The notes beneath the pieces are model-generated. The model made no database searches, was not told the origin of the DNA, and saw nothing but the letters and a program-made list of their open reading frames with translations. 64,000 bases of DNA from an uncultured Flavobacteriaceae bacterium (GTDB lineage Bacteria > Bacteroidota > Bacteroidia > Flavobacteriales > Flavobacteriaceae): positions 2,658,308 to 2,722,307 of the forward strand of contig CANKZG010000001.1 of NCBI GenBank assembly GCA_947488435.1. Reading direction: 5' to 3'. The number at the start of each line of letters is the position of its first letter. Positions within the stretch are counted from its first letter, which is position 1. Of the stretch, positions 8,470 to 16,112 are shown in pieces. Both the position numbers and the translations under genes were made by a program.

Positions 8470-9807
8470 CTATCGATTTCGTAAAATTGCATTAGGAAAA
8501 ACAACGGGACTTTCATGACCATCTTTACCTACAGCGGCAACCCCAAAGAAATAATTATCAATAACAATACCTTCTAAGGTAAAAGAAGTAAGGTCTCCAA
8601 CATATCTACTATTATCCCAGGTAGGCGATGTAGTATCTCTCCAGTATATTTTATAGCCAACAGCACCTTCTACTTTGGACCATTCAAATTTCGCTGAAGG
8701 TTCAACAATACCACCTATTTTAACCTCAGTAGGCGCCGGTGGTGCCCAAGCAATACTAGCAAGGCTAATGGCATTGACCGCAGTTAATTTTTTGGCATAC
8801 GGAAAGTTGACATGCTCTAATACATCTCCATAGGCGATTCCATTTTCTACGCGAATATCTTGATGCTGTTGTGTATAGTTTTCATGTGATTCCATGATAC
8901 GAATCCCAGCAAAACCTGCATCGTTGAAAGGGCGATGATGTCCTCCTCTTCCAAAACGATCTAAGCGATAAATCATGGTAGGGTTCATCTCTGGCATATA
9001 TGTTTTTGTAGTTTTATGCACATAACGTGCTAATTGACGTGAAATACCATCAACCTCGCCACCATAAAATCGTCGTGCTCTACGCTGTTGTTCAGTTTCT
9101 GTTGCTGGTACTGGTTCGGAGAAGATTCTAAAATCACGATTACTGATTACACCGTCCACACCTTTAATGTTTCCGATCATATCATTGTTTAATATCCCCA
9201 CAATATCCCAACCTTTCTCTTTGGCATAGCCCACCAGACCAGCACCTCCAAAAAGACCTTGTTCCTCTCCTGAAATTCCTAAATAAATAATACTACTCTC
9301 AAATTGATACTTAGAGAGTACCCGTGCGGCTTCTATAGTACCGGCCATACCACTAGCATTATCATTAGCTCCTGGGGAATCTGAGGTAAAATTTGCTGGA
9401 TCGCTCACTCTAGAATCGATATCACCGCTCATTATTATAAAGCGATTGGGATATTTTGTACCTCGTTGGATCGCTACCACATTTACCACCCAAACATCTT
9501 TTGTAATACGCCGATTTGTCCCTTCTTTAACCAAATCCTTTTGATAAAAAACTTCCAAGCAATTGTTACAAGCCGCTGAGGTTTTGTCGAATTCACTTTT
9601 GATCCACCTTCGTGCTGCACCAATACCTCTGGTTTGGGATACCGTATCGCTTAAGGTATGTCGAGTTCCGAAATTGGCTAAAGTAGTGACGTCATTTTTT
9701 ATGCGATCTTCGGAAACTGCCGCTATAATATCATAAATTCGAGCATCCGTTTGAGAAAAACCTAAGCCACTAATACAACATACTACGATGATTAAAATTT
9801 TTTTCAT
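8470..9807 (-). CDS. M28 family zinc peptidase with C-terminal fibronectin type III-like domain, secreted
   Basis: A 445-residue protein with signal peptide MKKILIIVVCCISGLGFSQ. The M28 core shows the zinc-ligand series IMSGDIDSR (where the usual GHxD His is Asp-like), SPGANDNASGMAG, YLGISGEEQGLFG (catalytic and ligand Glu pair), LNNDMIGN and, late, GHHRPFNDAGFAGIRI. The last 90 residues (PTEVKIGGIVEPSAKFEWSK to SFTLEGIVIDNYFFGVAAVG) form a fibronectin III-like module. It should cleave peptides outside the cytoplasm, together with the M1 peptidase 22 bases downstream. In the first motif GD replaces GH; whether this alters metal binding is unknown. Confidence 0.9.
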   Translation of the reverse strand: MKKILIIVVCCISGLGFSQTDARIYDIIAAVSEDRIKNDVTTLANFGTRHTLSDTVSQTRGIGAARRWIKSEFDKTSAACNNCLEVFYQKDLVKEGTNRRITKDVWVVNVVAIQRGTKYPNRFIIMSGDIDSRVSDPANFTSDSPGANDNASGMAGTIEAARVLSKYQFESSIIYLGISGEEQGLFGGAGLVGYAKEKGWDIVGILNNDMIGNIKGVDGVISNRDFRIFSEPVPATETEQQRRARRFYGGEVDGISRQLARYVHKTTKTYMPEMNPTMIYRLDRFGRGGHHRPFNDAGFAGIRIMESHENYTQQHQDIRVENGIAYGDVLEHVNFPYAKKLTAVNAISLASIAWAPPAPTEVKIGGIVEPSAKFEWSKVEGAVGYKIYWRDTTSPTWDNSRYVGDLTSFTLEGIVIDNYFFGVAAVGKDGHESPVVFPNAILRNR

Positions 9808-9849
9808 ATAAGTGTTATTAATTAAATTGTTTTTATGATTCTTAACTTT

Positions 9850-10473
9850 TTAAATTACCCCATACTTTTTTATAAACCATTGTGAGTGAAAATAACAGAA
9901 TGGCCCCAAAAGACCATACATAAAACCCGGGAAACCGAAGGATAAACCAATTCTACTGATCGATATTAGTATGGATAAAGCAGCCACAATTACAAAAATA
10001 AAATAATGACGTTGGTAAAATAAAAGTACCAATTTGTTATTCTTTTCTGAAGTCTTTTGTTTGACTCTATAGTACATTAAGGCAATACATAGAAAAATCA
10101 GCAGAAAAGCCAATCCATAAAGCTCAAACAAAGCTGCCAGTTTTTCGGGGGTCATTTGTAAAGCTCCGAACCAAGAATTAATCATCGACTTCAAAGGAAA
10201 TACAAAATATAGTACTACAAAAAGTAGAATAGAATTTAACGCAATTACCCAATTATCAATATAATCGGTACGCCGAAAGAAATTATAATGGACTTTCCAA
10301 AGCAATACTAAAACAAAAAAACTAATCAAAAACGCTGCAAAATTGACCAAATCAATCTTTAATACAGAAATGGTGTTTTCATCATTTAAGGAAATTACAA
10401 GCAAAGTGGCTGCAAAAGCAAATACAGCATCACTAAAAGCCTCTATTCTGCCAATGTTATGTAAAAATTTCAT
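9850..10473 (-). CDS. TMEM175-like (DUF1211) six-helix membrane protein, putative K+ channel
   Basis: A 207-residue integral membrane protein. The first helix carries RIEAFSDAVFAFAATLLVIS, the RxxxFSD signature of the TMEM175/DUF1211 family. About six hydrophobic helices follow, the usual number for bacterial members, which assemble as tetramers; animal TMEM175 has two such repeats in one chain. Characterised members are potassium-selective leak channels. No other K+ transport gene is beside it. The gaps of 42 bases to the M28 gene and 73 to the MFS gene allow cotranscription. Confidence 0.85.
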   Translation of the reverse strand: MKFLHNIGRIEAFSDAVFAFAATLLVISLNDENTISVLKIDLVNFAAFLISFFVLVLLWKVHYNFFRRTDYIDNWVIALNSILLFVVLYFVFPLKSMINSWFGALQMTPEKLAALFELYGLAFLLIFLCIALMYYRVKQKTSEKNNKLVLLFYQRHYFIFVIVAALSILISISRIGLSFGFPGFMYGLLGPFCYFHSQWFIKKYGVI

Positions 10474-10546
10474 ATCAAAATTTACCTTGAGCGCGTTTTT
10501 TTACCGATCTAAGATACTAATAAGGGTTTAATCTCAACTACAAATA

Positions 10547-11731
10547 TTAAGATCTCTTTTTGGCCAAACTATATAGTCCAAAAAGGGGACCTATAACTAA
10601 AGGGAGAAACAAAAAACTAGGGTTTATTTTATCAACCAGATAGGAGAGGAGTTGAATGCTTAGAATACTGATAGCAAAACCAATACTGTTAACTAGAGTT
10701 AGTGCTGTTCCTTTAATTTCTGCCGGAGCCGCTCCAGCAACCAATGTTGAAAATTGAGCAGAATCTGTGATCACCGCCATTCCCCAGACAATAAAAATTA
10801 TTAAAAATAAAAATGAGGGAAGCTGAAAAATTAAAGGCGAAAACAGACAGCAGATACCAGAAATAAGTAAGGCATAAAAACTTATTTTATAGCTTCCCCA
10901 TTTAAGCGATAATAGACCACCAATAGCACATGCAATGCTTCCTACGGCAATGATTGCAAAAGTCCACCATTCTATTATTAGATTACTCTGGTGTTGCGTA
11001 TTATATGCTTTAAGTGCAAAAGGTACGAAAGCCCAAAAAGCATAGAGTTCCCACATATGTCCAAAATACCCAAAAGCTGCTTTGCGAAAGGCAGCGTGCT
11101 TAAATACCGTAATACCTGTTTTTAAGTTTAATTTCTTACTAGCTTTTCTAAAGGGACCATCCGGAATGGTGATACATAATAGTATACCACCTGCAGCCGC
11201 TAATAAAGAAGTAACTTTAATTACGATATCGTAATTATCACCCCAATGCATACTTTTTACCAAATAGGGAAAAGCTTTTCCTAGAACCAGCGCTCCCACC
11301 AGCAAACCTAAGGCTTTACCTAATCCTTTCTCGTAATAATCTGCCGCAATCTTCATCCCAACCGGATAAATACCTGCAAGAAAGAAACCAGTCCCAAAAC
11401 GCGTAATGAGAAGTAAAGACGGAGAAATGTTATGGATTAGCATGCCCCAATTACAAATGGCTGCAAAGATGGCACTTATCATAAATACCCTAGATGGTGA
11501 AAAACGATCTGCTATCATAAGGAGTGCAAACGTAAAGGTCCCTATAATGAAACCAAATTGTACGGAAGAAAGCACATAGCCAACAATTTCAATACCCAAA
11601 CCGGTTTGCAACATCAACTCGTCTACAATAGCATTACCAGCAAACCAAACGCTGGTGCCCGCGAATTGGGCGAGTATAATAATAGGTAGAATATGCGTTT
11701 TTGGTTTAATAATTAGTATGTTAGATGGCAC
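10547..11731 (-). CDS. MFS family transporter
   Basis: A 394-residue protein with about twelve hydrophobic segments and the MFS loop features FTFALLMIADRFSPSRVFMISA (loop 2-3) and TRFGTGFFLAGIYPVGMKIAADYYEKGLGKALG (helices 4-5), resembling the cyanate/nitrate-type branch of the superfamily. It lies in the inner membrane and probably carries a small solute; the substrate cannot be read from the sequence. The length is normal. It sits in the leftward gene run between DUF1684 and the TMEM175-like gene. Confidence 0.85.
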   Translation of the reverse strand: MPSNILIIKPKTHILPIIILAQFAGTSVWFAGNAIVDELMLQTGLGIEIVGYVLSSVQFGFIIGTFTFALLMIADRFSPSRVFMISAIFAAICNWGMLIHNISPSLLLITRFGTGFFLAGIYPVGMKIAADYYEKGLGKALGLLVGALVLGKAFPYLVKSMHWGDNYDIVIKVTSLLAAAGGILLCITIPDGPFRKASKKLNLKTGITVFKHAAFRKAAFGYFGHMWELYAFWAFVPFALKAYNTQHQSNLIIEWWTFAIIAVGSIACAIGGLLSLKWGSYKISFYALLISGICCLFSPLIFQLPSFLFLIIFIVWGMAVITDSAQFSTLVAGAAPAEIKGTALTLVNSIGFAISILSIQLLSYLVDKINPSFLFLPLVIGPLFGLYSLAKKRS

Positions 11732-11786
11732 AAATAACGCTACAGAATGTTCTTAGGTAGTAAGACGAGATTCTTGTGGCGTACTT

Positions 11787-12386
11787 TCATAGTTTCAAGT
11801 TTTTTACCCCAGCCTTCACTTTTAATTGTAAATCATTGGTTTCGGGAGGGATGGGACATGAAAATCCTTTGTTATAAGCACAGCTTGGACTATAGGCTTT
11901 ATTGAAGTCAACAACGATCTCTTCTCCATCAGGAATACTAAGGTCAATATACCTGCCACCGCCATAAGTTTCTTCGCCATTGGTTAAATCGGTAAATGGC
12001 AGAAATAGATAATCTCGATACTCTTCTGTTTCCCGCAAGCGATGGTTTTGATAAACGGCTAATTCATATTCCACACCTAGTAAACTAAACTTTAGTACTC
12101 CATAGATGTCGTAGGTAGAAAGTCTGCTGGTAGTTGTTTGCATTTGAAAGGCAATGGGTTCTAATGATTTTACAAATGTCGCCGTGACTTTATAATTTTC
12201 ATCGATCGGAAAATAATTATGTCCTTTAAATAGTTGTTGCTCGGCTGTTGTTAAAGGAGATTTTTCGGGATTACGGAATTCTGCGTTGAGTTGACTTTGG
12301 AATTCTAGAATCTCATTTTCGTAGGCATCTTGAGCATTTAGCAATCCAATAGTAATGCAAAGAAATAAGGAAACAATATCTTTCAT
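11787..12386 (-). CDS. DUF1684 domain protein, exported
   Basis: A 199-residue protein with a short signal peptide (MKDIVSLFLCITIGLLNAQ). The mature region begins with FQSQLNAEFRNPEKSPLTT and ends with the DUF1684 hallmark, DFNKAYSPSCAYNKGFSCPIPPETNDLQLKVKAGVK: a Tyr/Pro-rich double-Cys segment. Members also carry a YGGGRYIDL-like strand, seen here. The family is common in Bacteroidota and Actinobacteria; its function is unknown. Its gaps of 55 and 68 bases leave cotranscription with neighbours possible but unproven. Confidence 0.85.
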   Translation of the reverse strand: MKDIVSLFLCITIGLLNAQDAYENEILEFQSQLNAEFRNPEKSPLTTAEQQLFKGHNYFPIDENYKVTATFVKSLEPIAFQMQTTTSRLSTYDIYGVLKFSLLGVEYELAVYQNHRLRETEEYRDYLFLPFTDLTNGEETYGGGRYIDLSIPDGEEIVVDFNKAYSPSCAYNKGFSCPIPPETNDLQLKVKAGVKNLKL

Positions 12387-12454
12387 GGTGGCGCGGATTT
12401 GTAATTACGGGTAAGTTATAAAATCCTGAGAAGAAGTAATGTCTGATCGTTAGT

Positions 12455-12874
12455 TTAATCTATTATCTTTTCAAAAGTTTGATAAACAAATGTTGTTGAT
12501 AGCGAATCTTGTTGTATATAAAATTTCAAATTTGTAAACTGAGCCCCATAGTAAGAATTCCCTTTTTTATCTCTTACGTGCTCTAATTTATGCCAATTCT
12601 TCATGGTTAATACGAGTGTTGCACACAAGTCATCACCTTGCACATAAAAGTGTAGAAACTCATTTCCATTTTGCTGTTCATATTTTTGAAACCAGTAACT
12701 TAGTTTTGACTGATCCACATTCGCCAGTTGTTTTACCAATTCATCTTTATAGGTTTTAGATTCTGGTAGATTAGTTTCGAATACCGCATTTTGATTGTTA
12801 CAATTTGGTCGATCACAGGAAACAATTCCCAAAAATAAAAAGAATGCGATGCAGTTTAGTTGAATTAATTTCAC
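12455..12874 (-). CDS. Small lipoprotein of unknown function
   Basis: A 139-residue protein that I do not recognise. It has a lipobox, LFLGIVSC (Cys20), followed by DRPNCNNQN with one more Cys, and one further Cys in QGDDLCATLVLTMKNW. The mature part is a mix of helices (TYKDELVKQLANVDQSKLSYWFQKY) and strands (FLHFYVQ, GAQFTNLKFYIQQDSLSTTFVYQTF). The two mature Cys residues could form a disulfide in the periplasm. Its coding character (third-position AT, no odd codons) fits its neighbours, and it starts 30 bases after the hexosaminidase stop. Confidence 0.65.
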   Translation of the reverse strand: MKLIQLNCIAFFLFLGIVSCDRPNCNNQNAVFETNLPESKTYKDELVKQLANVDQSKLSYWFQKYEQQNGNEFLHFYVQGDDLCATLVLTMKNWHKLEHVRDKKGNSYYGAQFTNLKFYIQQDSLSTTFVYQTFEKIID

Positions 12875-12904
12875 GCTTAGGTATAAAAATTAAGTGAGCA
12901 GTTC

Positions 12905-14551
12905 TTATTTATCGTTAATGCTGTGTTTTGCATAGTTATAGTCAAGAACATCGTATCGTTTTACGATATGTTGTAAACGATTTTGAAAATCTTCCCAATC
13001 TCTATTTTTCTTAGACGACCATACTACTTCTGATAAAGCTGTCATTCTCGGTAATACCCGATATTCCACCACATCCCAGGTTGGCATATATTCGGTCCAA
13101 ACATTTCCCTGCGCTCCTAAAATATATTTAGCTTCTTCCGAAGTTAGGGATTCGGGCGTTGGTTCGTAAGCATACACCTTTTCTACACTAGTATGTCGTT
13201 TACTTCCCGTAAGGGGTTCTTCTCCTTGTTTTTCCTCATCTACCTGATAATAATCAAAATAGCAATGCGTTCCTGGGGTCATTATTACCGGATGACTTTG
13301 TTTTGCTGCAGCAATACCACCTTCAACACCTCGCCATGACATTACCGTTGCATTTGGCGCTAAGCCTCCTTCAAGAATTTCATCCCACCCAATAATATTC
13401 CGTCCGTTTTTATTTACGAATTTTTCAATTCGCCTTATAAAATAACTTTGCAGTTCATGTTCATTTTTAAGCCCTTCTCTTTGTATCACTTCTTGAGCAT
13501 ATGCACTTTCTTCCCATTCTTTTTTTAAGACTTCATCTCCACCAATATGAATATACTTGCTTGGAAAAAGAGCCATTACCTCATTTAGAACATCCTCTAA
13601 AAAGCCAAATGTTTCCTCTGTGGGAGCATATATTTCCTTGAAAATCCCCCATCTTTTTGCTACCTCATAGGGGCCTCCACCATTACCAAATTGTGGGTAT
13701 GCAGCTAAAGCTGCCAGGGAATGTCCGGGAAGTTCTATTTCTGGAATTATGGTAATATGTTTTGCAGCTGCATAAGCTATCACTTCTTTTATTTCTTCCT
13801 GCGTATAAAACCCTCCATAAGGAACATCATTATAGGTGTATGGTGCGTTTCTTGTTCCTGCAAGGCCAATAGCAGTACCTTTCCTAAAAGCACCAATCTC
13901 CGTTAATCGAGGATACTTTTTTATTTCTATTCGCCAACCCTGATCTTCTGTTAAATGCCAATGAAAGGTATTCATTTTATGCATGGCTATTAGATCTATG
14001 TATTTCTTAACTGAGGTTACGGGAAAGAAATGCCGTCCAACATCTAAGTGCATGCCTCTATAGGCATATCGAGGACTATCCTCTATGGTTACTGCTGGAA
14101 TTGTTAACTCCTTTAAATTATTGGCTTTCTCAATTTCGGCAGGTAATAATTGTCGTAACGATTGTATACCATAAAATACTCCGGCTGCTGTTTTTCCGGA
14201 AATCAGAATTGCATCATGCGCAACAGATAAGGTATATCCTTCTTTATGATCTATTGTGGGATCAAGTTCTAATAGGATATTCCCATTCTCGGTATCTAAT
14301 GAACCAATGCTAAGATCAATATCCAATACTGTAGCGAACAAGTCTGATAAGTATTCCGCTTCTTGAACTAAACTGGTATCATAAACAATTTTTGTATCCT
14401 CATTTACGAGAAAACGACCTTTAGCAATGGTTAAATTTTCAGGTATTGGAATGATTTGATACTCATCCTTCGAGTTTACTATTTCCTGATATTTGTCAGA
14501 ACAAGAAGTCAACAGTATACAGGTTGCTACAAAAAATATATTTTTCACCAT
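12905..14551 (-). CDS. Beta-N-acetylhexosaminidase, GH20 family lipoprotein
   Basis: A 548-residue protein with a lipobox (LLTSC). The N-terminal part is a GH20b-like domain (IIPIPENLTIAKGRFLV). The TIM-barrel follows: YRGMHLDVGRHFFPV, the substrate His in NTFHWHLTEDQGWRIEIKKYP, PEIELPGHSLAALAAYP, and the catalytic Asp-Glu pair in HIGGDEVLKKEWEES about 60% along; IIGWDEILEGG and MSWRG come later. It removes terminal GlcNAc or GalNAc from glycans or chitin oligosaccharides, presumably at the outer membrane or in the periplasm. The catalytic residues look intact and the length is typical for Bacteroidota. Confidence 0.95.
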   Translation of the reverse strand: MVKNIFFVATCILLTSCSDKYQEIVNSKDEYQIIPIPENLTIAKGRFLVNEDTKIVYDTSLVQEAEYLSDLFATVLDIDLSIGSLDTENGNILLELDPTIDHKEGYTLSVAHDAILISGKTAAGVFYGIQSLRQLLPAEIEKANNLKELTIPAVTIEDSPRYAYRGMHLDVGRHFFPVTSVKKYIDLIAMHKMNTFHWHLTEDQGWRIEIKKYPRLTEIGAFRKGTAIGLAGTRNAPYTYNDVPYGGFYTQEEIKEVIAYAAAKHITIIPEIELPGHSLAALAAYPQFGNGGGPYEVAKRWGIFKEIYAPTEETFGFLEDVLNEVMALFPSKYIHIGGDEVLKKEWEESAYAQEVIQREGLKNEHELQSYFIRRIEKFVNKNGRNIIGWDEILEGGLAPNATVMSWRGVEGGIAAAKQSHPVIMTPGTHCYFDYYQVDEEKQGEEPLTGSKRHTSVEKVYAYEPTPESLTSEEAKYILGAQGNVWTEYMPTWDVVEYRVLPRMTALSEVVWSSKKNRDWEDFQNRLQHIVKRYDVLDYNYAKHSINDK

Positions 14552-14571
14552 AGGAATTTAAATGTTCGAAA

Positions 14572-16098
14572 TTATTGAATAAACGTAACTTTACTAATCT
14601 TGCCTTCTGTTACCTCATAAATAGCAATAGCACCAAAACTTTGATCATTAGCGGTAACCCATTCCTGGTCAATAATCTTATTTCCAATAATCATTCTATT
14701 TCTTATAGCTGCATTTAAATTAGGCGTAGTTTCAAAAAAACGTTGATACCCTTCTCGCATGGCCTGCTTGCCTTCCGAAAATAATTGATCGGGATACCTG
14801 TACAACTTAATATCATCGCTATAGGTTGCCATAAAGGCATCAATATCTTTTGCGTTATAAGCATCTAATTGTTTCTGTACAATAGTTTTTGTTTGCTCGG
14901 AATTACCCTTATTCGAAAAAATAAAGGTCATACTCAAAATGAAATTCTCCTCAGTTTCATAAATCGCAATTTGATGATTTTTAGCCCCATCTGTTGTATC
15001 TAATTCCTCATCTACTACAACAGATCCTAATACCATACGATTTATAACGGCCACTTTTGGCGTTTCCACGTTGTCATAAAATTGTTGGTATCGTCTTCTC
15101 ATTTCCGTTCTTCCTACGTACATGGTATCGCTGGGAAAACGTTTTACTAATACGTTGGGAGCAAAACAAGAAACAAAGGCACTTAAATCTTTAGCATTAA
15201 AAGAATTTACTTGTTTATTGATAAGTTGTTCCAGCGAAACTTCTGCTACAATGGCAATTTTTGAAGAAATGGCATTGGTGGTAATACGCGTAATATTATC
15301 GATTCCATTAGATTTAAAATCCTTTACAAGTATCCAATCCGAATCTTTTCCTGGGGTATATTTATAGAGTTTACTTCCTTTAGCTGAAAGGATACTTCCA
15401 TTAATAAGCCAACACATGTCCTCAACTTGGGGAAGCATTGTACCGATCTTTTTAGTTGCACCTGAAACGGGATTTAGCGATTTAATTTCCCAGGAATCTT
15501 GTTCCTTACTGATATAACTTACTAAATTAGTGTTTGGAATTTTATGCAATGACCGCCCTACTTTTTGCTGAAAAGTACGATTGGAATTATCCTTTAGATT
15601 AGAAACTACCAAATCCATCCGATCTTCTACAAGAACGGAGGCTACCAGAACTGTGGGTTTGTGCCAAACATGATACCCTACTTTTAAGCCTTTTACCACT
15701 GTTCTTGGGTTTCCACTATCTAAATTGTAACGATAGAGTAACTGTGTGCCATCCGTATCTAAACGAATAGCTGATATTTCTTTAGTATTTGGAATTTTTA
15801 GGGGAGAATATTCTCCACCGTCTGTAGTATTAGAAACCCACGAGATTACTTTGTCTCTAACATTGTATTTTGCAATATCAGTTTGTCCATTTCGTGTAGA
15901 AGCAAACAAGATAAGATTGTCATTGTAAAACGAGGGTTGGTTGTCATACCCAGGATTGTTAGAAATATTTAAAGGGCTTGAAAAGCTTATATTACCATCT
16001 TTTACTTCAAGATCCATTAAAAACACCTCAGTATTGGATTGCGCACAGGCAACACTCATATATAAACCTAAACCAAATAATAAAATTTTATTTTTCAT
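14572..16098 (-). CDS. TolB/WD40-like beta-propeller fused to two NTF2-like (SnoaL-type) domains, exported
   Basis: A 508-residue protein with signal peptide MKNKILLFGLGLYMSVACAQ. Residues of about 25-290 have propeller-like repeats (YDNQPSFYNDNLILFASTRN, GQTDIAKYNVRDKVISWVS). The rest is a tandem of two NTF2-like domains, each with the same frame: VNSFNAKDLSAFVSCFAPNV, EMRRRYQQFYDN and VINRMVLGSVVVDEE in the first; LDAYNAKDIDAFMATYSDDI, AMREGYQRFFET and IRNRMIIGNKIIDQEW in the second. Twin NTF2 units may form an intramolecular dimer. Function unknown. It lies 14 bases after the trehalose synthesis gene and 20 before the hexosaminidase gene. Confidence 0.75.
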   Translation of the reverse strand: MKNKILLFGLGLYMSVACAQSNTEVFLMDLEVKDGNISFSSPLNISNNPGYDNQPSFYNDNLILFASTRNGQTDIAKYNVRDKVISWVSNTTDGGEYSPLKIPNTKEISAIRLDTDGTQLLYRYNLDSGNPRTVVKGLKVGYHVWHKPTVLVASVLVEDRMDLVVSNLKDNSNRTFQQKVGRSLHKIPNTNLVSYISKEQDSWEIKSLNPVSGATKKIGTMLPQVEDMCWLINGSILSAKGSKLYKYTPGKDSDWILVKDFKSNGIDNITRITTNAISSKIAIVAEVSLEQLINKQVNSFNAKDLSAFVSCFAPNVLVKRFPSDTMYVGRTEMRRRYQQFYDNVETPKVAVINRMVLGSVVVDEELDTTDGAKNHQIAIYETEENFILSMTFIFSNKGNSEQTKTIVQKQLDAYNAKDIDAFMATYSDDIKLYRYPDQLFSEGKQAMREGYQRFFETTPNLNAAIRNRMIIGNKIIDQEWVTANDQSFGAIAIYEVTEGKISKVTFIQ

Positions 16099-16112
16099 TA
16101 TACTTGTTCAAT

